DNA of 5,122 nt, from contig JBEVIU010000165.1 in the NCBI GenBank assembly GCA_040510575.1, forward strand, positions 1 through 5,122, given 5' to 3'. The notes under the pieces were generated by a model. That model worked only from the letters and a program-made list of their open reading frames with translations, did no database searches and was not told the origin of the DNA. The position numbers and the translations under genes were made by a program. Shown here in pieces: positions 1 to 5,122 of the stretch (positions are counted from its first letter, which is position 1; each line of letters starts with the position of its first letter). The stretch comes from DASUMF01 sp040510575. Its GTDB lineage: Bacteria; Actinomycetota; Acidimicrobiia; IMCC26256; DASPTH01.

Positions 1-1260
1 GCGATCGCGATCTGGGCCAGCCTCACCGGTGCGGCGGGGATCATCGGCCCGGTGGCCAGCGGCTTCCTGATCGGCCACTTCTGGTACGGCTCGGTGTTCC
101 TCGTCAACATCCCGATCGTGATCACCGCCCTCGTCAGCGGGTGGGTCCTGGTGCCCCGCTCGCGCGACCCCGAAGAAGCGCCGCTCGACCCGATCGGCGC
201 CATCCTGTCGATCATCGGCATCGTGGCGCTCGTCTACGGCCTGATCGAGGGTCCCGACAAGGGTTGGACGAGCACGGCCACGCTCACCGCGTTCGGCATC
301 GCCGTCGTTGCACTCGCGCTCTTCGTCGCGTGGGAGCTGCACCACGACGAACCGATGCTCGACATGCACTACTTCCGCAACCCTGCGTTCAGCACCGGCG
401 TGGGCGGGATGATCCTCGTCTTCCTCTCGCTGTACGGCGTCTTCTTCCTGATGACGCAGTACTTCCAGCTCGTGCTCGACTACTCGGCGCTGTCGGCGTC
501 CGTGCGCTTCATCCCACTCGCACTCACGATCCTGTTGCTGTCGCCGCGCACGCCCGCGCTCAGCGACCGCTTCGGCGCGCGCACGGTCGTCGCATTCGGG
601 ATGGGGCTCATCGCGACGTCGATGCTCCTGGTGCAGACGCTCGGCGTCGACACCAGCTACTGGCAGGCACTCCTCACGATCCTGCCGCTCGCTGCGGGCA
701 TGGCGCTGGCGATGTCGCCGATGACCGCGTCGATCATGTCAGCGGTCCCCGACCGGCGCGCCGGTTCAGGCTCCGCCACCAACGACGCGACGCGTGAGCT
801 CGGCGCCGCACTCGGCGTGGCAATCCTCGGCAGCATCGCGGCGTCGGTGTACCGGAGCTCACTCGCACCCGCGCTGCACTCCCTGCCGAAGAGCCTCGAC
901 AGCCGCGCCGACTCGTCGATCTCGGGAGCGGTGCAGTCGGCGGCGAACCTGCCGTCGGCGGCGGCCCAGAAGCTGACCGCGGCCGCGCAACAGGCCTTCG
1001 TCGACGGGCTGCACGCGGCGGCGTTGGTCGGCGTCGTGCTCGCCGCGATCGCAGTGATCACCGTGCTGCGCTTCCTGCCCCGTCGCCTCGCGCACACGGG
1101 CGCGATGCGCGGTCCCCTCCAGTCGTTCGAGGTGAGCGCCGAGCTGCTCGGCGGGATGATCCCGACCATGCCCGACGAGATGCGCCGTCGCAAGGTCGCC
1201 GAGCAGCAGGAGCGCTGCTCGGTCCGCCCCGACGGCGCGAGCGCCGACGACCCGACCTGA
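1..1260 (+). CDS. DHA2-family (14-TM) MFS drug/metabolite exporter, 5' truncated by the window edge
   Basis: This is an inner-membrane, proton-driven exporter of the EmrB/QacA (DHA2) type. The frame is open from base 1, so the start lies outside the window; 419 residues remain of a family usually 480-550 long. The visible part opens in TM5 with the antiporter motif C pattern (G10, G13, G16-P17, G21), then F33-L-V-N-I-P38 in TM6. Further hydrophobic segments begin near residues 62, 92, 130, 163, 194, 220, 265 and 338, giving TM7 to TM14. The family-typical stretch RAGSGSATNDATRELGAALG lies before TM13. A charged cytoplasmic tail of about 55 residues follows TM14. The GTG at 52 is internal to motif C and is not the start. 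The gene converges on the SDR gene with a 4-base gap. The family call is secure. The substrate is unknown; DHA2 pumps often export drugs, dyes, lipids or siderophores. Confidence 0.93.
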   Translation, partial: AIAIWASLTGAAGIIGPVASGFLIGHFWYGSVFLVNIPIVITALVSGWVLVPRSRDPEEAPLDPIGAILSIIGIVALVYGLIEGPDKGWTSTATLTAFGIAVVALALFVAWELHHDEPMLDMHYFRNPAFSTGVGGMILVFLSLYGVFFLMTQYFQLVLDYSALSASVRFIPLALTILLLSPRTPALSDRFGARTVVAFGMGLIATSMLLVQTLGVDTSYWQALLTILPLAAGMALAMSPMTASIMSAVPDRRAGSGSATNDATRELGAALGVAILGSIAASVYRSSLAPALHSLPKSLDSRADSSISGAVQSAANLPSAAAQKLTAAAQQAFVDGLHAAALVGVVLAAIAVITVLRFLPRRLAHTGAMRGPLQSFEVSAELLGGMIPTMPDEMRRRKVAEQQERCSVRPDGASADDPT

Positions 1261-1264
1261 GCGG

Positions 1265-2224
1265 CTAGCCCAGAGCCGACTGGCCGCCGAACTCGGCGCC
1301 GCTGCGCAAGCCACCGTGGTTGCTCCGGAACACCAGGGTGTCGACGGCGCGCCCGAGCTCCTCGGGATCCCACTTGCGGTCGCCGCCGGGCACCGAGACG
1401 ACGGCGTTCGGTGTCCAGGGGTGGAAGTGCGTGACCTTCGTTCCCTGCCCGAAGAAGAACACCTGACCGTTCACGTGGCTGGACAGGTCGGACGCGAGCC
1501 ACACCGCGAGCGGCGCGACGTTGCCTGGGTTGCGGAGCTCGAAGCCCTCGTACTGGTCGGGCTCGACGATGGCGTCGAGATCGGAGCCCATGGTCACACC
1601 GATGAGGCGGGTCGTCCCAGATGGGGCGATCGAGTTCGCGCGCACGCCGTAGCGCGCCATGTCTTGTGCCAACGCGATCGTGAACATCGCGATGCCGCCC
1701 TTGGCGGCCGCGTAGTTCGTCTGCCCGGTGTTGCCGAGCAACCCGACCGACGACGTGGTGGTGATGACCGATGCACCGACCTTGCCGCCGATCTCCTTGC
1801 TCTTGTCGCGCCAGTAGGCGCACGCGTGACGCGCGGGCGCGAAGTGACCCTTGAGGTGGACCTTGACCACGGCGTCCCAGTCGCCTTCGTCCATGTTGAA
1901 GATCATCTTGTCGCGCAGGATGCCCGCATTGAGCACGAGCACGTCGAGCCCACCGAAGGTGTCGACAGCCTGGCGAACCATCGCCTCGGCGTCGGCGAAG
2001 TCGGAGACGTCGGCGTAGTTCGCGACCGCCTCACCACCGCGCGATTTGATGACCTCCACCACCTCGTCGGCCGCCCGTTGATCGCCACCACCGCCCGACG
2101 GCGCGCCGCCGAGGTCGTTCACCACGACGCGGGCTCCCTGGGCCGCCATGTCGAGCGCGTACCCGCGCCCGACACCGTGTCCCGCGCCCGTCACGATCAC
2201 CGTCTTGCCATCGAGGAGTGCCAT
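1265..2224 (-). CDS. SDR-family NAD(P)-dependent dehydrogenase, hydroxyacyl-CoA/hydroxysteroid type
   Basis: This is a complete classical short-chain dehydrogenase of 319 residues, probably cytosolic and oxidising a secondary alcohol. It has the Rossmann motif TGAGHGVG at 12-19 and the loop VVVNDLGG at 33-40. Asp37 at the end of strand beta2 predicts NAD+ over NADP+. NAG is at 99-101, Ser158 is the catalytic Ser, and the YxxxK pair is Tyr171/Lys175 within GQTNYAAAK. The NDLGG loop, the VHLKGHF segment (122-128) and the C-terminal extension beyond a usual 250-residue SDR match the actinobacterial group related to the dehydrogenase domain of multifunctional enzyme 2 and to mycobacterial cholesterol side-chain or fatty-acid dehydrogenases. 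The ATG at 2224 has no Shine-Dalgarno but sits 6 bases after a TAGGGT box, so the mRNA is probably leaderless. It is divergent from the hydrolase operon. The SDR call is firm; the acyl-CoA or steroid substrate is inferred. Confidence 0.93.
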   Translation of the reverse strand: MALLDGKTVIVTGAGHGVGRGYALDMAAQGARVVVNDLGGAPSGGGGDQRAADEVVEVIKSRGGEAVANYADVSDFADAEAMVRQAVDTFGGLDVLVLNAGILRDKMIFNMDEGDWDAVVKVHLKGHFAPARHACAYWRDKSKEIGGKVGASVITTTSSVGLLGNTGQTNYAAAKGGIAMFTIALAQDMARYGVRANSIAPSGTTRLIGVTMGSDLDAIVEPDQYEGFELRNPGNVAPLAVWLASDLSSHVNGQVFFFGQGTKVTHFHPWTPNAVVSVPGGDRKWDPEELGRAVDTLVFRSNHGGLRSGAEFGGQSALG

Positions 2225-2230
2225 GGCCGC

Positions 2231-2236
2231 ACCCTA
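2231..2236 (-). promoter_or_regulatory. Candidate -10 box for a leaderless SDR transcript
   Basis: Read on the minus strand the hexamer is TAGGGT, matching the actinobacterial TANNNT -10 pattern. Six bases (GCGGCC) separate it from the ATG at 2224, so transcription would start at or next to the A of the start codon. No purine-rich Shine-Dalgarno lies in the gap, which supports leaderless translation. I find no convincing -35 at 16-19 bases spacing; actinobacterial promoters often lack one. Confidence 0.5.
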
Positions 2237-2240
2237 CGCG

Positions 2241-2251
2241 TCCCGACGGGA
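2241..2251. promoter_or_regulatory. 11-base palindrome between the divergent promoters, possible operator
   Basis: TCCCG-A-CGGGA is a perfect inverted repeat with one central base. It directly abuts the candidate plus-strand -35 box at 2252 and lies within the spacer upstream of the minus-strand -10 box, so a protein bound there could affect both promoters. The symmetry does not extend into the flanks. At only 5 bp per arm it is shorter than most TetR or GntR operators and could be chance in GC-rich DNA. Confidence 0.25.
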
Positions 2252-2280
2252 TTGCCGCTCCGGACGCAGGTCGGTACCGT
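2252..2280 (+). promoter_or_regulatory. Candidate sigma-70-type promoter of the hydrolase/hotdog operon (leaderless)
   Basis: TTGCCG at 2252-2257 matches four of six bases of the TTGACA -35 consensus. TACCGT at 2275-2280 matches the TANNNT -10 pattern. The spacer is exactly 17 bases. The -10 box ends 6 bases before the ATG at 2287, so the predicted start site falls at or beside the start codon, and no Shine-Dalgarno is visible. The arrangement mirrors the box serving the divergent SDR gene. Confidence 0.5.
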
Positions 2281-2286
2281 GCGGGC

Positions 2287-3285
2287 ATGAGCGCAGTCGA
2301 GATGATCGAGTACGACGAGTTCGGGCTGTTCCACGAGAACGCGGAGGAGTACGGACTCCCGTACGACTCACCGCCCGTCGTGCGGCGCGAGGAAGTGGAG
2401 GTCGAACCCGGCCGGACGCTGAGCGCACTCGTGTGGGGCGAGGGAGCACCCGAGCTCGTGTTCCTGCACGGGGGGTCGCAGAACGCGCACACCTGGGACA
2501 CCGTCGCCATGGCGCTGCGCCCCCGGCCGCTCATCGCGATCGACCTGCCCGGACACGGCCACTCCGCGCGCCCCGGCGACGAGCAGATCACTGGTGCGGG
2601 CCCGCGTGCGGCCGCGACCGACGTCGCGGAGGTCGTGCGCGCGTTGGCGCCCGACGCGCATGGCGTCGTCGGTATGTCGATGGGTGGGCTCACCGCCATC
2701 GCGCTGGCCGACCAGAACCCTGAGCTGGTGCGTCGGATGATCCTCGTCGACGTGTTCCCCGGGTTGAAGGCCGAACATGCTCGCCACATCGGCGAGTTCG
2801 TCAGCGGTCCCGCCACGTTCCCGAAGTTCGAGGACATCCTCGCTCGCACGATGCAGTTCAATCCCACGCGCAGCGAGTCGTCGATGCGGCGCGGCATCTT
2901 GCACAACGCAGTGCAACTCGACGACGGGAGCTGGGTGTGGAGGCACTCACGCTGGCGCGTCGAGAACCCCGAGGCGGCCGAGCAGTACGAGCAGCTGCGC
3001 GCCGCGGCCGCCGAGGCGCAGGCCGCGCCGACCGATGGCGAGAGTCACGACCAACCCGACGGTGGTCTCTTCGACGACCTGCTCGACGCGGCCTCACGCA
3101 TCCAGGTGCCGACGTTGCTTGCCCGCGGGATGCGGCCCGATTCGGTGCTGCGCGACAACGACGAGGTCGCCTTCCTCGAGACGGTGCCCGGCGGTGTGGT
3201 GGAGCGGTTCGAGGAAGCAGGCCACAGCATCCAGGGAGACATGCCCATCGAGCTCGCGGCGACGATCGCGCGCTTCATTCCGTAG
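2287..3285 (+). CDS. Alpha/beta-hydrolase-fold enzyme
   Basis: This is a 332-residue cytosolic hydrolase of the alpha/beta fold, with no signal peptide or membrane segment. The oxyanion-hole motif is HGG at 61-63, followed by D86-L-P-G-H-G-H-S93 after strand beta4. The nucleophile elbow is GMSMGG at 129-134 with Ser131. The likely acid is Asp285 after strand beta7 (ARGMRPDSVL), and the catalytic base is His313 in EAGHS. A cap region spans roughly 160-235. An Ala/Asp-rich linker at about 238-262 looks unstructured. I chose the ATG at 2287 because it follows a good -10 box by 6 bases. The in-frame GTG at 2218 would add 23 residues unlike any hydrolase and overlap the SDR start; the ATG at 2302 is a weaker alternative. 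It is the first gene of an operon with the hotdog gene. Family members cleave esters, C-C bonds or epoxides; the substrate cannot be read here. Confidence 0.92.
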   Translation: MSAVEMIEYDEFGLFHENAEEYGLPYDSPPVVRREEVEVEPGRTLSALVWGEGAPELVFLHGGSQNAHTWDTVAMALRPRPLIAIDLPGHGHSARPGDEQITGAGPRAAATDVAEVVRALAPDAHGVVGMSMGGLTAIALADQNPELVRRMILVDVFPGLKAEHARHIGEFVSGPATFPKFEDILARTMQFNPTRSESSMRRGILHNAVQLDDGSWVWRHSRWRVENPEAAEQYEQLRAAAAEAQAAPTDGESHDQPDGGLFDDLLDAASRIQVPTLLARGMRPDSVLRDNDEVAFLETVPGGVVERFEEAGHSIQGDMPIELAATIARFIP

Positions 3286-3291
3286 AAGGAG
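3286..3291 (+). promoter_or_regulatory. Strong Shine-Dalgarno of the hotdog gene
   Basis: AAGGAG starts directly after the hydrolase stop codon (3283-3285) and lies 8 bases upstream of the ATG at 3300. It fixes that start over the many upstream in-frame alternatives. It also contrasts with the absent ribosome binding site of the first gene, as expected for an internal cistron in an operon whose first gene is leaderless. Confidence 0.85.
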
Positions 3292-3299
3292 CTCCACTC

Positions 3300-4166
3300 A
3301 TGAGCGACGAAAACGTCATCGCGTTGCAGAACGTCGACGAAAGCGACTTCTGGGCGAAGTTCGCCCATGTCATGGGGAGCCCCGACGGGCTCCTGACCTA
3401 TCGCTACTTGAACTGCCGTCAGGATCCGGTGTCGCTCGAAGGCCACATGGACCTGCGTCGCGACATGCGGAACCCCGCGGGCGGTCTCATGGCCGCGCCT
3501 CTGTCGATCGGCATGGCGGAGGGACGCGGCGACGACACCGCGGTGCCCGCGCCGGTGATGGGATCCGTGCACATCCTCGACGACGGCCGCGATGTGCGCA
3601 GCGTCGTGTCGATGCCGATGCACGGACCGAGCAAGAGCGGTCGCACGCTGAACTTCGGCGGCGGCGGCTTGATCGTCGACGCCGACGACCGCGACCGCGT
3701 CATCGCGTTCACACAGGGGATGGGCGTCAAGATCGCCGACGCGCCGCCCGGCTACGAGTACGTCCCGCCCGCGCCGTCGGGCATCACCGACGGTCCCGAG
3801 CTTCCGCCACTGCACGAGGCATTCGGCGCGCAACGCAACGACCGAGGGCTCTGGGAGCTCCCCGAGCTCGACCTGCAGCACGCGTCGACCTCGGGCACCC
3901 TGCACCACGGCGCCACGCAGGTGGTGCTGGAGCACGTCGCGTTCGAGCTCGCAGCCGGCCACGCCGACACCGACGCGCTGCAGATCGAGGACTGGACGGT
4001 GATGTACACGACCGCCGGGCGGGTCGGGCCGTTCGAGGCGAGCGGCACGGTCGTCGGACCGAACGCGCGGCCCCAGCGCTACGCCGCGCAGGTGCAACTC
4101 ATCGACCGCGGCATGGGCGACCGGCTCGTCGCCATCGGCACCGCCATCTTCCGGTCCGCGGGGTAA
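3300..4166 (+). CDS. Probable double-hotdog, acyl-CoA thioesterase-like protein
   Basis: The 288-residue soluble protein appears to hold two hotdog-like units. The N-terminal unit (about 45-150) has NPAGGLMAAPLSIGMAEG at 58-75, resembling the loop and long helix of a hotdog, then strands ending in GGGGLIVDADD. The C-terminal unit (about 185-286) is clearer: LHHGATQVVLEH at 201-212 resembles the HGG loop and helix of PaaI/4HBT thioesterases, with Glu211 where the general base would lie. It is followed by VMYTTAGRVGPFEASG (234-249) and closing strands with LIDRGMGDRLVAIGTAIF. No acid is seen at the equivalent site of the first unit, so that half may be structural. It lies 14 bases after the hydrolase gene with a strong Shine-Dalgarno, so the two are probably co-transcribed. 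By family it would hydrolyse or bind an acyl-CoA. The fold is likely; the activity is inferred. A hydratase-type hotdog without thioesterase activity is the main alternative. Confidence 0.8.
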   Translation: MSDENVIALQNVDESDFWAKFAHVMGSPDGLLTYRYLNCRQDPVSLEGHMDLRRDMRNPAGGLMAAPLSIGMAEGRGDDTAVPAPVMGSVHILDDGRDVRSVVSMPMHGPSKSGRTLNFGGGGLIVDADDRDRVIAFTQGMGVKIADAPPGYEYVPPAPSGITDGPELPPLHEAFGAQRNDRGLWELPELDLQHASTSGTLHHGATQVVLEHVAFELAAGHADTDALQIEDWTVMYTTAGRVGPFEASGTVVGPNARPQRYAAQVQLIDRGMGDRLVAIGTAIFRSAG

Positions 4167-4216
4167 GCGACCCCGCGCGAGACCACGACTTCGTCGGCGA
4201 CGGGCACCGATCGCCA

Positions 4217-4247
4217 CATCGGCCACGCCTTCCGTGGCCTGCCGATG
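4217..4247. terminator. Candidate bidirectional hairpin terminator between convergent genes
   Basis: GGCCACG (4221-4227) and CGTGGCC (4233-4239) form a perfect 7-bp stem with the 5-base loop CCTTC. CATC (4217-4220) and GATG (4244-4247) can extend it after a TGCC bulge. It lies 50 bases after the stop at 4166 and 45 bases after the minus-strand stop at 4293, almost exactly midway. No T-run follows on either strand, as is common in high-GC actinobacteria, so termination is inferred from position and symmetry. The rest of the 126-base gap holds no gene I can support. Confidence 0.45.
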
Positions 4248-4292
4248 ACCTGGCGACGCGGCGCGCGAGGCTGCCGGCATCGTCATCCGCGA

Positions 4293-4508
4293 CTACCTCG
4301 ACGAGGACGGCAACCCGGTGTGAGGGTCGCCGTGTCGGCGGGACACGGTGACGATGCCCGCGAGACCGAGGGCGATCAGGAGGCTGGCGAGCGCCCACCC
4401 GACGTGGACGTCCAACCACGTCCATCCGCCGATCACGTACGCGAGGCCGAGCACGGTGAACAGCGCGCCCATGACGAGCGCGATGAGGTCGAGTTCATGA
4501 CGATCCAT
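4293..4508 (-). CDS. Small two-TM membrane protein, coupled to a PspC/LiaF-like gene
   Basis: This encodes 71 residues with two hydrophobic segments, about 9-26 (IALVMGALFTVLGLAYVI) and 33-53 (VHVGWALASLLIALGLAG). A charged start (MDRHELD) precedes them and a polar tail (SRRHGDPHTGLPSSSR) follows. I chose the ATG at 4508 because GGAGGAG lies at 4513-4519, 4 bases upstream. A start at 4538 would add ten residues, move away from that site and overlap the upstream gene further. The ATG falls inside the 3' end of the upstream PspC/LiaF-like gene (14-base overlap), implying translational coupling. I do not recognise a named family. Similar small TM proteins accompany actinobacterial PspC-domain genes, so a partner role in envelope-stress sensing or membrane maintenance is plausible but inferred. 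Confidence 0.82.
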   Translation of the reverse strand: MDRHELDLIALVMGALFTVLGLAYVIGGWTWLDVHVGWALASLLIALGLAGIVTVSRRHGDPHTGLPSSSR

Positions 4509-5122
4509 TGCGCTCCTCCGTTCTGATCTCGACGTCACCGGCGCCGACCTCCGCGGTCAACCGCAGCGTGCCTCCGCCCGGGGTGCCGGGATGCACTCGT
4601 CGGACGTCGACGGGGCAACAGTCTCGAGTCCTCCGGTCGAACGCGATGACCGTCCCGGCGCCGGCATGGCCGTCGACGACGACGCGCACGTCGTCGGGCA
4701 GTACGACATCGAGCTTGCCGATCCCGAGCGCGGCTTTCATCGTGCGTCGATGGCCGGAGAAGTCGACGTTGCGCAGATCGACGGTCAGCCGGCCGATCGC
4801 CATCTCGTAGGAGCGGTCGACGGCGCCGAGTGCACGGGGACGATACGTGGAGTCACCGATCCCGCCGCGCAGCGGCACGTCGATCACACCGAAGGCGCCG
4901 ACGACGAGGGCGAGCAGTACGCCGAGCGCGATGAGCCCGCGCGCGCGGCCGTACCACGCGCTGGTGATCAGGGCCACGCCGACCAGCGCCAGCGCGATCG
5001 CGACCGTCACGCCGATGTCGAGGGTGATCACGTCGGCAAGATCGAGGAGCCACACGACCCCGACGAGCACGAGCAGTGCACTCACCGTGATGGCACCGAG
5101 ATGCGACTTCGGCTTGGGCGGT
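4495..5122 (-). CDS. PspC/LiaF-like multi-TM envelope protein with C-terminal beta domain, 5' truncated
   Basis: The frame stays open to the right edge (visible start PPKPKSHLGAITVSALL), so the GTG at 5085 is probably internal and the N-terminus is missing. The 208 visible residues hold three TM segments at about 10-28, 36-56 and 61-80. A C-terminal domain of about 115 residues follows, with alternating beta strands: an AIGRLTVDLRNVDFSG stretch, then ALGIGKLDVVLPDDVRVVV and VGAGDVEIR. This G-x-L-x-V-x-L-P pattern is characteristic of the LiaF/YvqF C-terminal domain that actinobacterial PspC-domain proteins also carry. The Pro/Lys-rich lead into the first TM is where a PspC domain usually ends, so one probably lies just outside the window. 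Such proteins sense or damp cell-envelope stress, often beside a two-component system. Two adjacent cysteines (168-169) are unusual. The domain call is good; the PspC part and the function are inferred. Confidence 0.83.
   Translation of the reverse strand, partial: PPKPKSHLGAITVSALLVLVGVVWLLDLADVITLDIGVTVAIALALVGVALITSAWYGRARGLIALGVLLALVVGAFGVIDVPLRGGIGDSTYRPRALGAVDRSYEMAIGRLTVDLRNVDFSGHRRTMKAALGIGKLDVVLPDDVRVVVDGHAGAGTVIAFDRRTRDCCPVDVRRVHPGTPGGGTLRLTAEVGAGDVEIRTEERNGSS

Noticed and set aside
1262..1278. Hairpin CGGCT/AGCCG at the exporter-SDR junction as a terminator
   Set aside because: The stem is only 5 bp with a 7-base loop and no T-run; such short stems are expected by chance at this G+C.
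657..1823. Long minus-strand reading frame (388 codons) across the exporter and SDR genes
   Set aside because: It is antisense to the exporter 3' end and out of frame with the SDR over the rest; its product is Arg-rich without motifs. It is a shadow of GC-rich codon bias.
2218..2286. GTG at 2218 as an upstream start for the hydrolase
   Set aside because: It would overlap the SDR start codon and read through both candidate promoter boxes, and the added residues do not resemble hydrolase sequence.
1316..2290. Plus-strand frame of 324 codons opposite the SDR gene
   Set aside because: It mirrors the SDR, whose catalytic motifs are intact. The product is His/Arg/Val-rich and featureless.
3045..4286. 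Minus-strand reading frame of 413 codons opposite the hotdog gene
   Set aside because: The composition is Arg/His/Val/Gly-rich with no recognisable motif, and the opposite strand has a well-supported operon. It is an antisense shadow.
2777..4351. Plus-strand reading frame of 524 codons, longer than either real gene it overlaps
   Set aside because: The translation is dominated by Arg, Ala, Ser and Pro with no domain. The hydrolase and hotdog frames carry clear motifs and a proper Shine-Dalgarno in the same stretch.
5083..5085. GTG at 5085 as the true start of the PspC/LiaF-like gene
   Set aside because: The frame continues without a stop to the window edge and upstream residues (PPKPKSHLGAIT) form the usual lead into the first TM segment, so the GTG is internal.

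Overview
This window looks like chromosomal DNA from a high-GC actinobacterium. G+C is roughly two thirds by eye, codons end mostly in G or C, and the gene families are typical of Actinomycetota: a mycobacterial-type SDR with a VVVNDLGG cofactor loop, a DHA2 efflux pump and a PspC/LiaF-like envelope protein. Two start codons that look leaderless fit the same group. An acidimicrobial or mycobacterial relative is a reasonable guess, but the sequence alone does not settle it. I see no RNA gene, insertion sequence, CRISPR array or phage gene. Gene density is very high and every sizeable stretch is coding.

Layout. (1) 1-1260 (+): the C-terminal two thirds of a 14-TM DHA2-family MFS exporter, cut by the left edge. 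(2) 1265-2224 (-): a complete 319-residue SDR dehydrogenase, tail to tail with the exporter, with only 4 bases between the stop codons. (3) 2225-2286: a 62-base divergent promoter region. On each strand a TANNNT -10 box ends exactly 6 bases before the ATG, so both flanking genes look leaderless, and an 11-base palindrome lies between the two boxes. (4) 2287-3285 (+): an alpha/beta hydrolase. (5) 3300-4166 (+): a probable double-hotdog thioesterase-like protein, 14 bases downstream with a strong Shine-Dalgarno sequence, forming an operon with the hydrolase. (6) 4167-4292: a short convergent gap with a hairpin almost exactly at its centre. (7) 4293-4508 (-): a 71-residue two-TM protein. (8) 4495-5122 (-): the C-terminal part of a PspC/LiaF-like membrane protein, cut by the right edge and overlapping gene 7 by 14 bases.

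How the genes may work together. The SDR, the hydrolase and the hotdog protein form a divergent cluster. Their families suggest oxidation of a hydroxyacyl-CoA or a hydroxysteroid-like alcohol, followed by ester or thioester hydrolysis, as in lipid or steroid catabolism. This is inferred from family and position; no substrate can be read from the sequence. The two minus-strand membrane proteins at the right form a separate, probably translationally coupled envelope-stress-type unit. I did not find a clearly new system. The most interesting signals are the compact divergent leaderless promoter pair and the unnamed small membrane partner of the PspC/LiaF-like protein.
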